Positions 25,166 through 35,864 of a DNA stretch of 64,000 nucleotides are shown here, one piece after another. Origin of the DNA: Notamacropus eugenii (taxonomy: Eukaryota > Chordata > Mammalia > Diprotodontia > Macropodidae). Each line of letters opens with the position of its first letter. The stretch's first letter is position 1. The position numbers were made by a program, and so were the translations under genes. Below the pieces are notes generated by a model. It did not search any database, had not been told where the DNA came from, and saw only the letters and a list, made by a program, of their open reading frames with translations. The DNA is taken from contig NC_092873.1 in NCBI RefSeq assembly GCF_028372415.1, positions 351,581,890 through 351,645,889 on the forward strand. The letters are read 5' to 3'.

Positions 25166-25569
25166 ACAATGCGTGGAGGGGGGGGAGCAGACACGAGTAT
25201 AGGGGAAGTAGGAGTGGCCATGCAAACTGTTGTTGGGCCCGGAGAGTTTCATGCCGGTGTGCCTTTGAAATTGTTAGACACTTTCACTTCTCTTTTCCTA
25301 CTTTGGTCTAAATGTTTGTGTTTGTCGGGTTTTGCGGCTCCTAGGCTTTGTCATCAGATGTGTCTCCTGGGACTACATTTATGGCCCTCCCTCTTTTGTC
25401 TCTCTGCATGGCTGGGTTGGTGATGGGGAGACAGTAATGGACTAGTGGGTCTGGAGTCACCTATTGTCAGTCATTAATAAGACCTGCTTTTGTGGGGTAC
25501 TCTTAGCCTTCCATCGATGTTTGTAGCTCTGGCATACTCCTTTTCAAGTCTGGGATTACAGGAACCCAT

Positions 25570-25720
25570 GTTTAGAACTAGAAAGAGACCTCAAATGGAC
25601 CTCTAATCCAACCCTTCCCATATTCACAGATGAGGAGCCTACCACGCAGAGAGGTTGTGACTTGACTGAACTCCCACAAGTAGTAGTAAGTCTTCTGATT
25701 CTAGAGTCAGTGAATTGATC
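25570..25720 (-). repeat. MIR/THER CORE-SINE
   Basis: AACTAGAAAGAGACCTCAAA, CTCTAATCCAACCC, ATTCACAGATGAGGAGCC and GAGAGGTTGTGACTTGAC in antisense order. Confidence 0.7.
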
Positions 25721-25774
25721 GCTATTATATAATGCCTGGATAATTTTCCCATTTCACAGAGAATAGTCTAATGT

Positions 25775-25865
25775 GGATCCAGGGACCTGGGTCCAGTGCC
25801 TAGTTCCAATTGCTCCCTTAGCTGTGTGACTAAGTCTATCCAAGTGTATAAAGTAATCACCTCTA
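25775..25865 (+). repeat. MIR fragment
   Basis: GGACCTGGGTCCAGTGCCTA and CTTAGCTGTGTGACTAAGTC in sense order. Confidence 0.5.
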
Positions 25866-26314
25866 ATTAAGATCAATGAGAAATTTTTTTCTGTTCTACT
25901 ATGTATATGGAAATGATGGTTTTATTTGTTTTTTGCTAAATTCAGTATAAAAATTACTGGAAAAATTAATGAGAAAACACTGTAACAGATCCTTGGCTTT
26001 TCATTTTGAGGAATTATGGCTGGTAGGGAGAGCTTAACTCACTTCCATTTAACAAATGGGGGAATGAAGTTATAGAGAGATTTGTCACCAGCAAAGTCAA
26101 ATTGAACCGAGGCTCCTGTAACCAAGTTTAGATAACTATCAAAGTTTTGGAGATACTTCAAGCTCTGACTCTCTGTAAAAAACAAACCATACTTCCCAGT
26201 ATTATGGTGAGGGAGATAGGTGGCTATTATTCCTTTTAAAGGCCAAACCCAAAGGTGAAGCTCAAATGTATTACAGATTTGTCATCAAGATGATAATTGG
26301 GTACTTCCCATTGC

Positions 26315-26470
26315 TTCGTAGTTGTTCAGACGTGTCTGACTCTTCATGACCCGCCACAGACCATACCAGCCTTGAGATTTTCTTGGCAAAGATTCTGGAG
26401 TGGTCTGCCATTTCCACTCATCATTGCTATGACTTTGACCTTCCCTGTGGTGCTGTTAGGGAAAAGATAC
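26315..26470 (-). repeat. MAR1/RTE-type 3' tail only
   Basis: GTTGTTCAGACGTGTCTGAC, GATTTTCTTGGCAAAGATTC and TGGAGTGGTCTGCCATTTCC are the reverse complement of the MAR1 tail. No SINE head follows. Confidence 0.75.
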
Positions 26471-26514
26471 CCAGAATAAGATGTTCCCACCTTGTCAAAG
26501 AATTAATGGATTTC

Positions 26515-26655
26515 ATAGGATCACAGACACAGAGCTGGAAGAGACTTCAGAGATCATCTAGCCCCTACCCCTTCATTTTACAACTGATGACGCAGTGGCC
26601 CAAGGACATTAAATGATTTGCCCAAAGTCTCCGAAGCTGTAAGTCACCTTGTCCA
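26515..26655 (-). repeat. MIR/THER CORE-SINE
   Basis: GATCACAGACACAGAGCTGG, CATCTAGCCCCTACCCC and TTTGCCCAAAGTCTCC in antisense order. Confidence 0.7.
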
Positions 26656-26784
26656 GGGATTTTTAACACTTGTTCAGAGGACAAGTAGGGGAAGTAGGAG
26701 GTTACTAGATTCTTTAGGTATGCCTGCGTATATATTTATTTTGCATATTATATACATTAACTTCCAGGACATATTTTTAACCCT

Positions 26785-27007
26785 TTTGTTGTTGTTCAGT
26801 CATTTCAGTTGTGTCCAACTCTGCATGACCACATTTGGAGTTTTCTTGTGGAGTGGTTTGCTATTTCTTTTTCCAGCTCATTTTAGAGACAAGGAAACTG
26901 AGGCAAACAGAACCAAGTATCTGAGTAAGTATCCTGAAGCTGGATTTGAATTCAAGTCTTCCTGACTCCAGGAATGCTCATATCCATTTTACCACCTAGC
27001 TACCCTC
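26785..27007 (-). repeat. MAR1-type SINE with TSD
   Basis: It starts with the tail complement (GTTGTTGTTCAGTCATTTCA) and ends with the head complement (TTTTACCACCTAGCTACCC). The flanks ATATTTTTAACCCT (26771-26784) and ATATTTAACCCT (27008-27019) form the target duplication with a 2-base length difference. Confidence 0.9.
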
Positions 27008-27329
27008 ATATTTAACCCTAGACTACCATATATCTGGGAAGTCAACTTTCACTATCACTCGGTGTATGCTGAAGGAAGACATTCATTTTAATATCAGCCT
27101 GAGCAAAATATTCTTCAGTAAAAATCTAGATCATAGTGTTTGAACTGGGAGAAACTTTAGAGATCACATCTCCTCCTGGCCCCCAACTTCAAAACCATGC
27201 CCTTTCTACTGCTGACTCATCCTAGAACTTACCTCAGAGCCTGGGACCTCCCCACCCTAGGACAACCTTCCACCCTCACAGCATTGTGTCTACTGGATGT
27301 GGCATACTAGATGTCTGTAGTCTTCTCAA

Positions 27330-27608
27330 ATTCAGTGTGTCCAGACTAGAACTCTATCTTTCCCCTCTAGACCCACCCCTCTTCTGAGCTACTATGGCCA
27401 AAGGCACCCTTATTCTTCCAGTTGTCTAGGTTGACAACCTCAGTGGCATCCTTGACTCCTCACTCTCACTCACCCTACATATACATTCAATTGTCAAGTC
27501 TTGACCTTTCTGTCTCTATATTTATCTGTTTGTCATTTAAAGCTTCTCATAGTCTGGCCCTTCCTGTCTTTGAGTCTTCCTGTAAATTATTCCCTTGTAG
27601 TCATTCTA
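27330..27608 (+). repeat. L2 LINE internal fragment
   Basis: TTGACAACCTCAGTGGCATC, CTTGACTCCTCACTCTCACT and TCAATTGTCAAGTCTTGACC match L2 ORF2 sequence. Confidence 0.75.
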
Positions 27609-27635
27609 GGGACAGCTAGATGGCAGAGTGGATAA
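27609..27635 (+). repeat. SINE head-only fragment
   Basis: GGGACAGCTAGATGGCAGAG plus GTGGATA is the first 26 or so bases of the tRNA-headed SINE; the body is absent. Confidence 0.6.
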
Positions 27636-27639
27636 CTAA

Positions 27640-27900
27640 TGTAAGAGACAACATATACATATATAAATATATACAGGAGACATGCAAAGTAGACACCACC
27701 TTACAAGGGAAGGTACTATTTGCTGGGGAGGGCTGACACTGAGAAAAGGAGATAACATTAAAGCTTAAAGCAAGTTATGGATTCTAAGAGGCAGAAATGG
27801 GGAGGGGAGGTGCATTCCAGGCATGGGGTATCTGGTGCAAAGGAATAAAAGTAGAAGATAGTGAGGAATACCAAGTGGTCAACTACAACTGGACTGTAGA
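27640..27900 (-). repeat. L2 LINE fragment, antisense
   Basis: GAGACATGCAAAGTAGACAC, GGTGCATTCCAGGCATGGGG and TATCTGGTGCAAAGGAATAA follow the reverse complement of L2. Confidence 0.6.
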
Positions 27901-27906
27901 GTGATT

Positions 27907-28155
27907 GTTGTTGTTTAGTCTTTTTTTTCAGTTCTGTCTGACTCTTTGTGACCCCATTTGAGGTTTTCTTGGCATAGATACTGGAGTGGTTTGCCATTTC
28001 CTTCTCCAGCTCCTTTTACAGATGAGGAAACTGAGGCAAACAGGGTGAAGTGATTTTCCCAGGTTACACAACTAGGAAGTATCTGAGGTCAGATTTAAAT
28101 TTAGAAGGATGTGTCTTCCTGACTTCATGTCCAGCACTCTATCCGGTTGCCTACC
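27907..28155 (-). repeat. MAR1-type SINE, full length
   Basis: TGTTGTTTAGTC, CTTTGTGACCCCATTTGAGG, TTTTACAGATGAGGAAACTG, GGTTACACAACTAGGAAGTA and CACTCTATCCGGTTGCCTAC run in antisense order. No clean target duplication was found. Confidence 0.88.
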
Positions 28156-28159
28156 TTCT

Positions 28160-28900
28160 GCTATTGTGTTATTTGGACAGTGTAAGTCAGATAGGAAAGG
28201 AGTAGCTTATCCAATATCCTTAAAGATTTTTTTTTGCATTCCAAAGGGAATATGTGAGGGAATGTATAGAACTCTTTGGGAGAAAGGGATTTTACCAGAA
28301 TGTCAAGTTGTCACCTTGATGACAACTCAATTTTAATTCCCTTCCAAGGTGAGTTTTGGGAGTTTTCTGTATCTTATCTATGACCTTCTTGGAGTCTACT
28401 ACAAGTCTTGCATCTTCTCCACTTTCCATTTGGTGAAATAAAGGCTGTCCTCTATCCAATATGCATTGATTACCTGAAGGACTTGTACAGGAGCTGGAAA
28501 TTCATCTTATCCCCCCAAACTTTTCCCCTCATCTTCCCTATTATGGAGTATGTTACCATCTTCCTACTCACCACTTTCCCTCATCCTACATATTCTTTCT
28601 GTTAACAAGTCTTGTAGTTTTCTACCATCACTATGTATTTCCTGTGTGTTCCCTTTTCTCCACTCTAATAGCTATCTTTTTATTTCAGAACTTCATCACC
28701 TCTTACCTCTGTGGCATGTTGTTTAGGTTTTGATGGCCTAGAATGAGTATAAAGAGCAGTTATTTTCTGTTCTGGCTTTGAGGGTCTTTCCCACTCAGAC
28801 TAATACTTTTGTGCTGGTAAATTAGGCCTTTTTTTTAATCTCAGTTCTTACCCAGTCCTTAGTCATTGAATGGCTGTTGCCTCAAGCAAATTGAGACCTT
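28160..28900. other. Unassigned sequence
   Basis: No exon and no family recognised. Confidence 0.4.
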
Positions 28901-28904
28901 GGAA

Positions 28905-29105
28905 AGACCTTAATTTAGAAAGGCCAAGGTCATCCACTATATGCTGGGCCATGGCTACTTATCTTGCCTTTGTCTTACCATTGGACTTGGATGGCTCTGG
29001 AGGAAACAATGAGGCTAAGAACTTTGTGCCATTCTTCCTCACTTAAATCCAACTCACTCTCAAGTCAAGACAAGACATGTTGTTGGTCCTGAAGAAAAGG
29101 CAAAC
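28905..29105 (+). repeat. Marsupial repeat with GGACAAACAAC-type 3' end (decayed)
   Basis: ACTTGGATGGCTCTGGAGGA, CACTTAAATCCAACTCACTC and GAAGAAAAGGCAAACAGCAA align with the clearer copies at 51956, 54575 and 54905. Confidence 0.65.
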
Positions 29106-29129
29106 AGCAACCTCTTAACCTTCAGATTG

Positions 29130-29985
29130 GTTGCTTCCATCAAGTATTGTCTCTGATCCGTACTGAATTCAGCTGCCTAGTTCATTTTCCTAATACATTG
29201 GTCTGTCCATGCTCCCCCCTTTACCCCCAGAATCAAATACAAATTCTTCTGTTTGACACTTACAGTTCTTCCTAATCAGGACCCTTCCTAATTTTCCAGT
29301 CTTATGGGAGATACTTCACATTCTCCATATTCCAGCTACACTGGTGTACTTGCGTGTTCCTTGAATAGGACACACAGTCTTGACTACCTGCTTTCCCCTG
29401 TCCCCTCACTGCTCATGAATGGGATATTATCATCTCTCCTCACATCAACCTCTTAGCTCCTATGGCTCCATTTAAAGACTCATTTTATGCCCCACCTTCT
29501 GCAGGAGCTCTTTCTTCATTCCCCTAGTTGCTAGAGCCTTCTCCTCTGAAACTATCTTCCATCTGCTTGTATCGTGTATAGCTTGTATATTTCTAATATA
29601 TATCTAATTATTTTCAGGGCTTCTAGTTGGTGTAGTAGATATGGGGCTGGAGTGAGGAAGACTCAGCTTCCTGGCCTCACACACGTATTAGCTGTGTGAC
29701 CCTGGGCAAGTCACTTACTCCTGTTTGCCTCAGCTTCCTCATCTATAAAATAAGATGGAGAAGGAAATGGCAAACCACTCCAGTATCCAAGAAAACCCCA
29801 AATGGGGTCACAAAGAGTCAGACATGACTGAAACAACTGAATATGCAAAAATCTAGTTATTTACATGTTGCTTCCCCAAGCTAGAACAAGCTTCTTGAGT
29901 ATAGGGACTGCTTTTGCCTTCCTTTGTATCCCCAGTACGTAGCACAGTTCCTGGTACATAGTAAGCATTTAATAGAGCTTTTCTT
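29130..29985 (+). repeat. L2 LINE, split by a SINE and cut by an L1
   Basis: CCCAGAATCAAATACAAATT, TCCATATTCCAGCTACACTG and CTTGCGTGTTCCTTG precede the SINE at 29614-29850. After it come AAGCTTCTTGAGTATAGGGA and CCTGGTACATAGTAAGCATT. The L2 terminus is interrupted by the L1 at 29986. Confidence 0.88.
29614..29850 (+). repeat. MAR1-type SINE inside L2
   Basis: The body TTAGCTGTGTGACCCTGGGC and the tail CACAAAGAGTCAGACATGAC are clear. The target duplication is ATCTAATTATTT (29602-29613) and ATCTAGTTATTT (29851-29862), one mismatch. Confidence 0.92.
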
Positions 29986-30421
29986 ACTTACGTAAGCTGA
30001 TGCTGAGTAAAGTGAGCAGAACCAGGAGAACATTATACACAGTAACAGCAACATTGTGTGATGATCAACTGTGATAGACTTGGCTCTTCTAAGTACTGCA
30101 ATGATCTAAGACAATTCCAAGGGACTCATGATGAAAAAATGCTATCTACATCCAAAGAAAGAACTATGGAGTTTGAATGCAGATTGAAACATACTATTTT
30201 CTCTTTTTTTGTTTGTTTTTTTCTCTTTCTTGTGGTTTTCCCCTTTGGCTCTAATTCTTCTTTCACAACATCACTAATGTGGAAATATGTCTAATATGAC
30301 TGTACATGTAGCCTCTATCAGATTGCATGCTATCTTGGGGAAGAAGGAGGGGGGGAAGGGAATTTGAAACTCAAAATCTTTTAAAAGTGAATGTTGAAAA
30401 CTAATAATAAATTTAAAAACT
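29986..30421 (+). repeat. 5'-truncated L1 (group B) with 11-bp TSD
   Basis: The first 70 bases encode the ORF2 end (similar to LMLSKVSRTRRTLYTV). The 3' UTR contains ACATCCAAAGAAAGAACTAT, a polypurine tract (30337-30363) and an A-rich end. The target duplication GAGCTTTTCTT (29975-29985) is repeated exactly at 30422-30432. Confidence 0.92.
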
Positions 30422-30429
30422 GAGCTTTT

Positions 30430-30785
30430 CTTGTGGACTGGCCCTACTACCAGCATTTGTGGAAACCTAGACACAATTATATTTGGGGTAAATGTTGTAT
30501 TCTGGTTTAATGAACTAAGAAAATATTCATCTTTTGAGTTGGCTTTCAAGATCAGCCTTAGTCTGTATTAGGGAATGGGTCTGTATTAGGGAACAGGAAA
30601 TGTCTGGGTCAGAGATTACACTTGGACTTGTATTAATTATATCAGAGGATTGTTAGGGGGAAAGCATATTATAAAGAGTAGTAGTTGCAGAATCTGTCTG
30701 CAGGTACAGATCATTCTATGCTTCAGTAAATGGTCTTTGTGATTTTTGTGGTCAAAAAGATACTTCATTGCTGATTGGCCAAGTT
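30430..30785. other. Unique sequence, nothing recognised
   Basis: No exon or repeat family seen. Confidence 0.4.
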
Positions 30786-30789
30786 TCTG

Positions 30790-30945
30790 ATGATTAGAAG
30801 TCTGCCCATTTTGCAGCTGATGAAACTGAAGCTTAGAGACATGAAATAATTTAATGCCACAGTTAATAACTAGCAGACAGGATTTGAACCCAGTCCTTCT
30901 GACTCCAAACCTAGTGTTCTTTCCATTACACCAATATGCTCTCAT
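30790..30945 (-). repeat. MIR/THER CORE-SINE
   Basis: CATTTTGCAGCTGATGAAAC, GACAGGATTTGAACCCAGTC, CTTCTGACTCCAAACCTAG and the head TTCCATTACACCAATATGCT. Confidence 0.75.
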
Positions 30946-30990
30946 GATTACTTAATAAATGATATTGTTGAACAGCTAGTATGATAAATC

Positions 30991-31236
30991 ATGGGGCAGC
31001 TATGTGGTGCAGTGGATAGAGGGTTGGGCCTGGAATTAGGAAGACTTATCTTCCTGAGTTCAAACCCAGCTTCATAAACTTACGAGCTATGTGACCTTGG
31101 GTAAGGCACTAAACTCTGTTTGCCTCAGTTTCCTCATCTGTAAAATGAGCTGGAGAAGGAAATGGCAAACCATTTCAGTATCTTTGTCAAGAAAACACCA
31201 ACATGAGTTGGACATGACTGAAAAATGACTGAACAC
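30991..31236 (+). repeat. MAR1-type SINE with TSD
   Basis: Head GGGGCAGCTATGTGGTGCAG, core ACGAGCTATGTGACCTTGGG and tail GAGTTGGACATGACTG. The flanks ATGATAAATC (30981-30990) and ATGGTAAATC (31237-31246) differ at one base. Confidence 0.9.
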
Positions 31237-31244
31237 ATGGTAAA

Positions 31245-31840
31245 TCTACTACTTCCTTCTATCCTGTCTCCACCTGCCAATGAATTTCCAAGCCAAAAAA
31301 GAAATAACTTTAGAATTCTTTGATAATTTAGTGAATCCATAAACTTGTGTATGAGCACTCCTTCAACCAGCATGAATCACAAATCCTTCCATGCCTTCTC
31401 ACCCACCATTTTTCTCTACATCTTCCAATAAATCTTCCAAAGAGAATCTACTTGATGATCTAGAAGGCTTCCTCTGGTCCTTTTGGTATTTTGTGGTTAG
31501 CAGTGAAGTACTCGGGTTGTTCGTATGTTATCTCCAACTCTCCCTTCCACATCTGGTTTTTTTTTTAACACCCCTTGTTTCAAGTAATTCATTTTAGTCA
31601 TGCTTTATAACCTACTTACACCCACCATGCAGATCCTTTGGGTGACCTGCATTTTCCATTCTTCTAAAATAATGGTATTCCAGGATTTCCATTCACACAG
31701 CACCACTGAGAGAATGTTATCTAAAAGATGTTTTCTTTTCCTTTTCATGAAAAGCTTGAGATAATTGAAAGTATCACTCCCTAAATGCCTGAGACCCTCT
31801 TCCCTCCTAGACTCTACGAATTTTCTAGTTGCAATACCTG
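31245..31840. other. Unassigned sequence
   Basis: Nothing recognised; short T-run at 31557-31566. Confidence 0.35.
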
Positions 31841-31844
31841 TCAT

Positions 31845-32030
31845 AAGATTGTGAGTTAGAAGGGACCTTGAAGATCATCCAGCCTTATCCATCCTCCTTA
31901 TTTTACAGAAGACACTGAGAGGCATAGAGGTTGTAACTTAGGCAAGGTTGCACAGTTAGTGTCAAGGCCAGCATTTGAGACCAGTTCTTCTGACTGCAAA
32001 TCCAAGGTTCTTTCAGTTATGTTGTAGAGT
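31845..32030 (-). repeat. MIR/THER CORE-SINE
   Basis: GTTAGAAGGGACCTTGAAGA, TCATCCAGCC, TATTTTACAGAAGACACTGA and AGTTCTTCTGACTGCAAATC in antisense order. Confidence 0.75.
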
Positions 32031-32039
32031 AACTAAATG

Positions 32040-32655
32040 GACTACTGACCCAACTATGCCTTACTGATGGCCATATTAGCCTTTTAGTCACTTCAGTTTT
32101 GTGGATTGTGGATCATGTGTGACTGTGGATCTCACTGAGGGAGCCCTATGAAATCCCAAGGCTTGACGCAATAATTCAATGATACCCTGGAACAAGAATA
32201 TCTAGAAACCCATCAATGGGGCATGTTTCTATTCAGGGTACATATAAAGCATTTTTTGTGACAGTAGTAAGCAACTTAGGTGTTAGGTTTGCCTTCATTA
32301 TCCCTGGCTTAATATTAATACTCAGTAGATTATTCAACAGAGTTATGGTCTTTGATCTCATTTAATCTTGACATATACATAGGAGATACCTTATTTTAGG
32401 ACAGTCTTTAAGGCTGAGTTTTTTCAGGGTCAAATGATATTTTGTAACAAATGCACTGGAATTTCCACATAGTAAGATGTGTCCTATTTTCAACAACTAT
32501 TATTTATTTGTATGATTGTAAAGGTATGGTATCATGCTATGGAAAGTCAACCAAATCTTGCTCATTCACTTCTTATGCTTTCGTCAAGAATATCCTTAAG
32601 GTATGTGTAGACCCTTCTCACAAAGATGAGAAAGTAGGCATTATGGGTTAATAGT
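32040..32655. other. Unassigned sequence
   Basis: No family is recognised with confidence. A minus-strand frame near 32562-32640 has a LINE-like look but no diagnostic motif. Confidence 0.35.
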
Positions 32656-32656
32656 T

Positions 32657-32657
32657 G

Positions 32658-32691
<34 letters not shown>

Positions 32692-32850
32692 TCCCTTTCC
32701 TTCTTCTTCCCTCCCTCCCTCCCTCCCTCACTTCCTCCCTCCCTCCCTTCCTTCCTTTCTTCTTTCCTTCCTTCCTTCCTTCCTTCCTTCCTTCCTTCCT
32801 TCCTTCCTTCCTTCCTTCCTTCCTTCCTTCCTTCCTTCCTTCCTTCCTTT
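32657..32850. repeat. (CT)n followed by (CTTC)n microsatellite
   Basis: CT units run to about 32688, then irregular CCCT/CTTC, then a nearly pure TTCC array from about 32763 to 32848. Open frames in this tract are trivial repeats of Lys/Gly/Arg/Glu or Leu/Pro/Ser. Confidence 0.97.
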
Positions 32851-32859
32851 CCACCTTCT

Positions 32860-33375
32860 AAAAGGACCATCCATTTATTATCTTTTCCACTCTTTAGGAA
32901 TCTTCTGTCTCTTTAGGAAAAATTGAAAATCAATTTCTGAGTGTTTTAAAAATTGTATCACCTCCAGCATAGGATTTCTTTTGGACATATTTAGCTAGGT
33001 CCAGCCACTCATTTCAACTTCACCTTCTTCAGTGCTATTGGAGAGTCCAAATGTGGTCATTCTACTCCCAGTTGCTAATGAGAATATATCACTATCAAAA
33101 TGACATCAGATCAATTCCATTCCATGACTTCCTTCTTTCCATTTTTGTCTTAAACTGATTTTGGAAAATTCTGGTTTAGTTGCTTCTCGCAACTAAGTTC
33201 TCCACAGGTATATTTTCTTTCAGCTGCTTTTTCAAGGTCATTATGTTTATAATTTCTCATCCTTCTTTGTAATGTTTTGTACATGAGCTTTTGCTCTAAA
33301 CTGAGGCTGTCTTTTGTCACCCTTTCTCTCTGCTTAACAAGGAGGTAAGGGTTTTACAGGCTGCAGTGGTTCCTG
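32860..33375. other. Unassigned sequence, possibly old antisense LINE
   Basis: No named family; it adjoins the antisense L1/HAL1-like element. Confidence 0.3.
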
Positions 33376-33379
33376 AGCT

Positions 33380-34960
33380 CTTTTGGGGTTTCTTTTTTTC
33401 CCTTTCAATTTTTCTTTTTCCCCCCAGAGTTTTTGTTTTTTACATAGATTTTTATTACTATCTTTTGTTTTTATATCTCTTAGATTTTTCCAGGTATCTT
33501 TCTCTTTCCCTCACACCCAGACAACCATCCTTTATAACAAGAGGAAGACAAGCAAAAAAAAAAAATCCAGGAGAACCAATCAATTACATTGAAAATATCT
33601 GACATTATATGCAGTATTCTACCCCCCTCTACAGAGGAGCAGGGAGATGTGTCTTCTCATATCTCTTTTTTGGGAACAAGCTTGTTTTTTATAATTTCAC
33701 AACATTAATCCTTGTTTTCTGGCTCTTTCCATTTACACTCTTGTTTTCATGGTCTATATTACTTACTTTCCTCACTCTTCCTACTTCACTTTACATAGTT
33801 CATCATGTAAGTCTTTCCATGCTTCTCTGTATTCATCATATTTGTCATTTCTTATGGCACTGTAATATTCCATTCCCTTCATATGTCACAATTTGTTTAG
33901 TCATTTTCCAATTGATAGGTATTTACTTTGCTTCTACAAGTGCTGCTATAAATATTTTAGTGTGGAGTGAGCCTTTCTTTTTGTCAGTTACCTCCTTGGG
34001 TTATGTGCCCAGCTGTGGAATTTCTTGGTCAACAGGTATGTACATTTTAAACATTTTATTTACATAATTACAAATTACTGTCAGGATCGTTATACTAATT
34101 CATAGCTCCAATGTTACATCAGTGAGCCTCTCTTTCCACTGAGGGGAAATAGTCTAAAATAGACCATTTCCATTTTTAGTTATATTTGGCAATTTGCTGC
34201 ACATGAGGTAAAACTTTAGAGTTATTTCAATTTTCATTTCTCCTATTATTAGTGACTTGAAGAGGTCATTCATAAGAGTTAATTGTTTGGAATTCTTTTG
34301 ATAACCATTTGTCCATATCCTTTGACCACTTATCTATTGGGGAATGGCTTTTGGTCTTATATATTTCTGTTAGTTATCTATACCCCTTGGGTACAAAAGC
34401 AAAGATATTTTATAGTCAACTGTTTTCTTTCCTATACTAGATATGTGGGTTTGTACAAAAGCTTTTCAATTTCATATAATTTCTCATCTGCTCTGTTCCA
34501 TTGATCTACTTTTCTATTTTTTAACCAGTCTTTTATTCCTCCTTCATTCCTTTTTTCATGATTTCCCTTGATAATCCAGATCTTTCATTCCTTCAGATGA
34601 ATTTTGTTATTATTTTATGTAGTTCTATGAAGTATCCCTTTCACAATTTAATTGGTATAACATTAAATCTGTAAATTATATTTAGCATTATTGTTATTTT
34701 TACTATGTTGGTATAATCCAGCCATGAACAATAAATGTTCCTAAAGCTATTAAGTTGTTCTTTTTGTTTTTTTAAAGTGTTTTGTAGTTGAATCTGGGCA
34801 AGTATTGAGTGTGCTTTGGTAGACTGACTCCATTTACCTTCTTTTAAAGACTACTCTTTTGTATCAATTCAACTTCTTTAAGAAATAGCAATGAGCCATT
34901 TTTTCAAAATCATCACCACATTTAAAGAGGTTGAGTTGGATCTACTGTCGTTGTATGTAG
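33380..34960 (-). repeat. Ancient L1/HAL1-like LINE, antisense
   Basis: GGCACTGTAATATTCCATTC, AGTGCTGCTATAAATATTTT, CTTGGGTTATGTGCCCAGCT, TTTCTCCTATTATTAGTGAC and ATTGGGGAATGGCTTTTGG mirror the reverse complement of mammalian L1 3' sequence, in order. The 152-codon plus-strand frame at 33609-34067 is an antisense shadow. Confidence 0.65.
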
Positions 34961-35059
34961 TGTTTTTTTCCCCACATCTTTATCCCTTTCTTCTAATTTA
35001 GTATTGTTTTAGGCCTTTAACCAAATGATGATCTAACTGCACAGATAACTGATTCTGAA

Positions 35060-35130
35060 ATGATTCCTGTGTCAGTGACCTAGTGCCTAGCACATGGTAG
35101 AGGCTTAATAAATGTTTTTTGACTAATTAT
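35060..35130 (+). repeat. L2-like 3' terminus
   Basis: GTGCCTAGCACATGGTAGAG and GCTTAATAAATGTTTTTTGA match the L2 end. Confidence 0.6.
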
Positions 35131-35134
35131 TGAC

Positions 35135-35860
35135 TATTTCTGAATTAGTGAGTTTAATTGTAAGAGCTTGTAATGTGAGATGGCCAAATACTCCATAAAA
35201 TAATGCTTCCTGCTGCCTTTGTCACTTTTCAGGGGGCCTGACCTTCCACATAGCTACAACTTTGTCTTCTGGTTTTATTTGTAGTAAGATTGTCTGTATT
35301 TTTTAATGAATTACCAGTTACTCATGATAAAAAAAAAATGATCCCCATTCCCTCTCCACCCATCAGTTCAGAAAATTGTAAGTAGAAAGTATATATCCTT
35401 ACCTATCCTTTCCCCTCCAACTTCACATGCTTGCGGCTATGTGGCTTCTGCTTTCCCCTAAACACTTGAGGCCATCTTCATTGTAAGTGGAAAAAAACAA
35501 CTTTGGTTTTTCCTTACATTTCTTTCCCTTTATTTTAAAAACTTTTGGCTCCTTAAGACTGGAGATGATATCTCTCCAGTAAGATTAATATCTTACTCTC
35601 TCCTATTCACCCCAGAGTCTAGAAGAATTGGTGAGGCATCAGCCTGGATGAAGGGGATTCTCCCTAGACCTTTGGGGTTGTGGGTTGATTAGTGCCAGTC
35701 ACTGCAGCTGTTTCTCTCTGATAACTTCCAGAAAAGGTTTGATGACCTTCCTTTCAAGTCAGCTGGTGGTTTATCAAGTGCAAAGGCATTAGGTGGCAAC
35801 AGTAGGGTGGTTCTGCACTGGTGTTTATCTGGTTGTATTTGCTCTTAGCTGAGCAAATAT
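35135..35860. other. Unique sequence
   Basis: Nothing recognised. Confidence 0.4.
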
Positions 35861-35864
35861 TTAC

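Larger units (their letters stand above)
24400..25420. promoter_or_regulatory. GC- and CpG-enriched island-like stretch
   Basis: CpG dinucleotides cluster here (for example GTGCGCGCGCTCGTGC near 24877, CCCGCTTTCGCTCCGTAG near 25006 and TCGGGTTTTGCGGCTC near 25326), against very few elsewhere in the window. A hand count gives roughly 30 CpG in about 820 bases at just above 50 percent GC, below the strict CpG-island threshold but high for this background. No first exon can be assigned on either strand, and the overlapping open frames lack known motifs. Confidence 0.4.

Noticed and set aside
24629-25423. Several overlapping frames in the CpG-enriched stretch
   Set aside because: They arise from high GC and the GT array; none has a recognisable domain or is favoured over its overlaps.
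32763-32848. Regular short repeat array, considered as CRISPR-like
   Set aside because: Pure tetranucleotide array without spacers, in a vertebrate genome.
32562-32916. Four overlapping open frames rich in Lys/Gly/Arg/Glu or Leu/Pro/Ser
   Set aside because: They are translations of the CT/CTTC microsatellite on both strands, not genes.
33609-34067. 152-codon plus-strand open frame, the longest in the window
   Set aside because: It lies antisense to an old L1/HAL1-like LINE and has no domain of its own.
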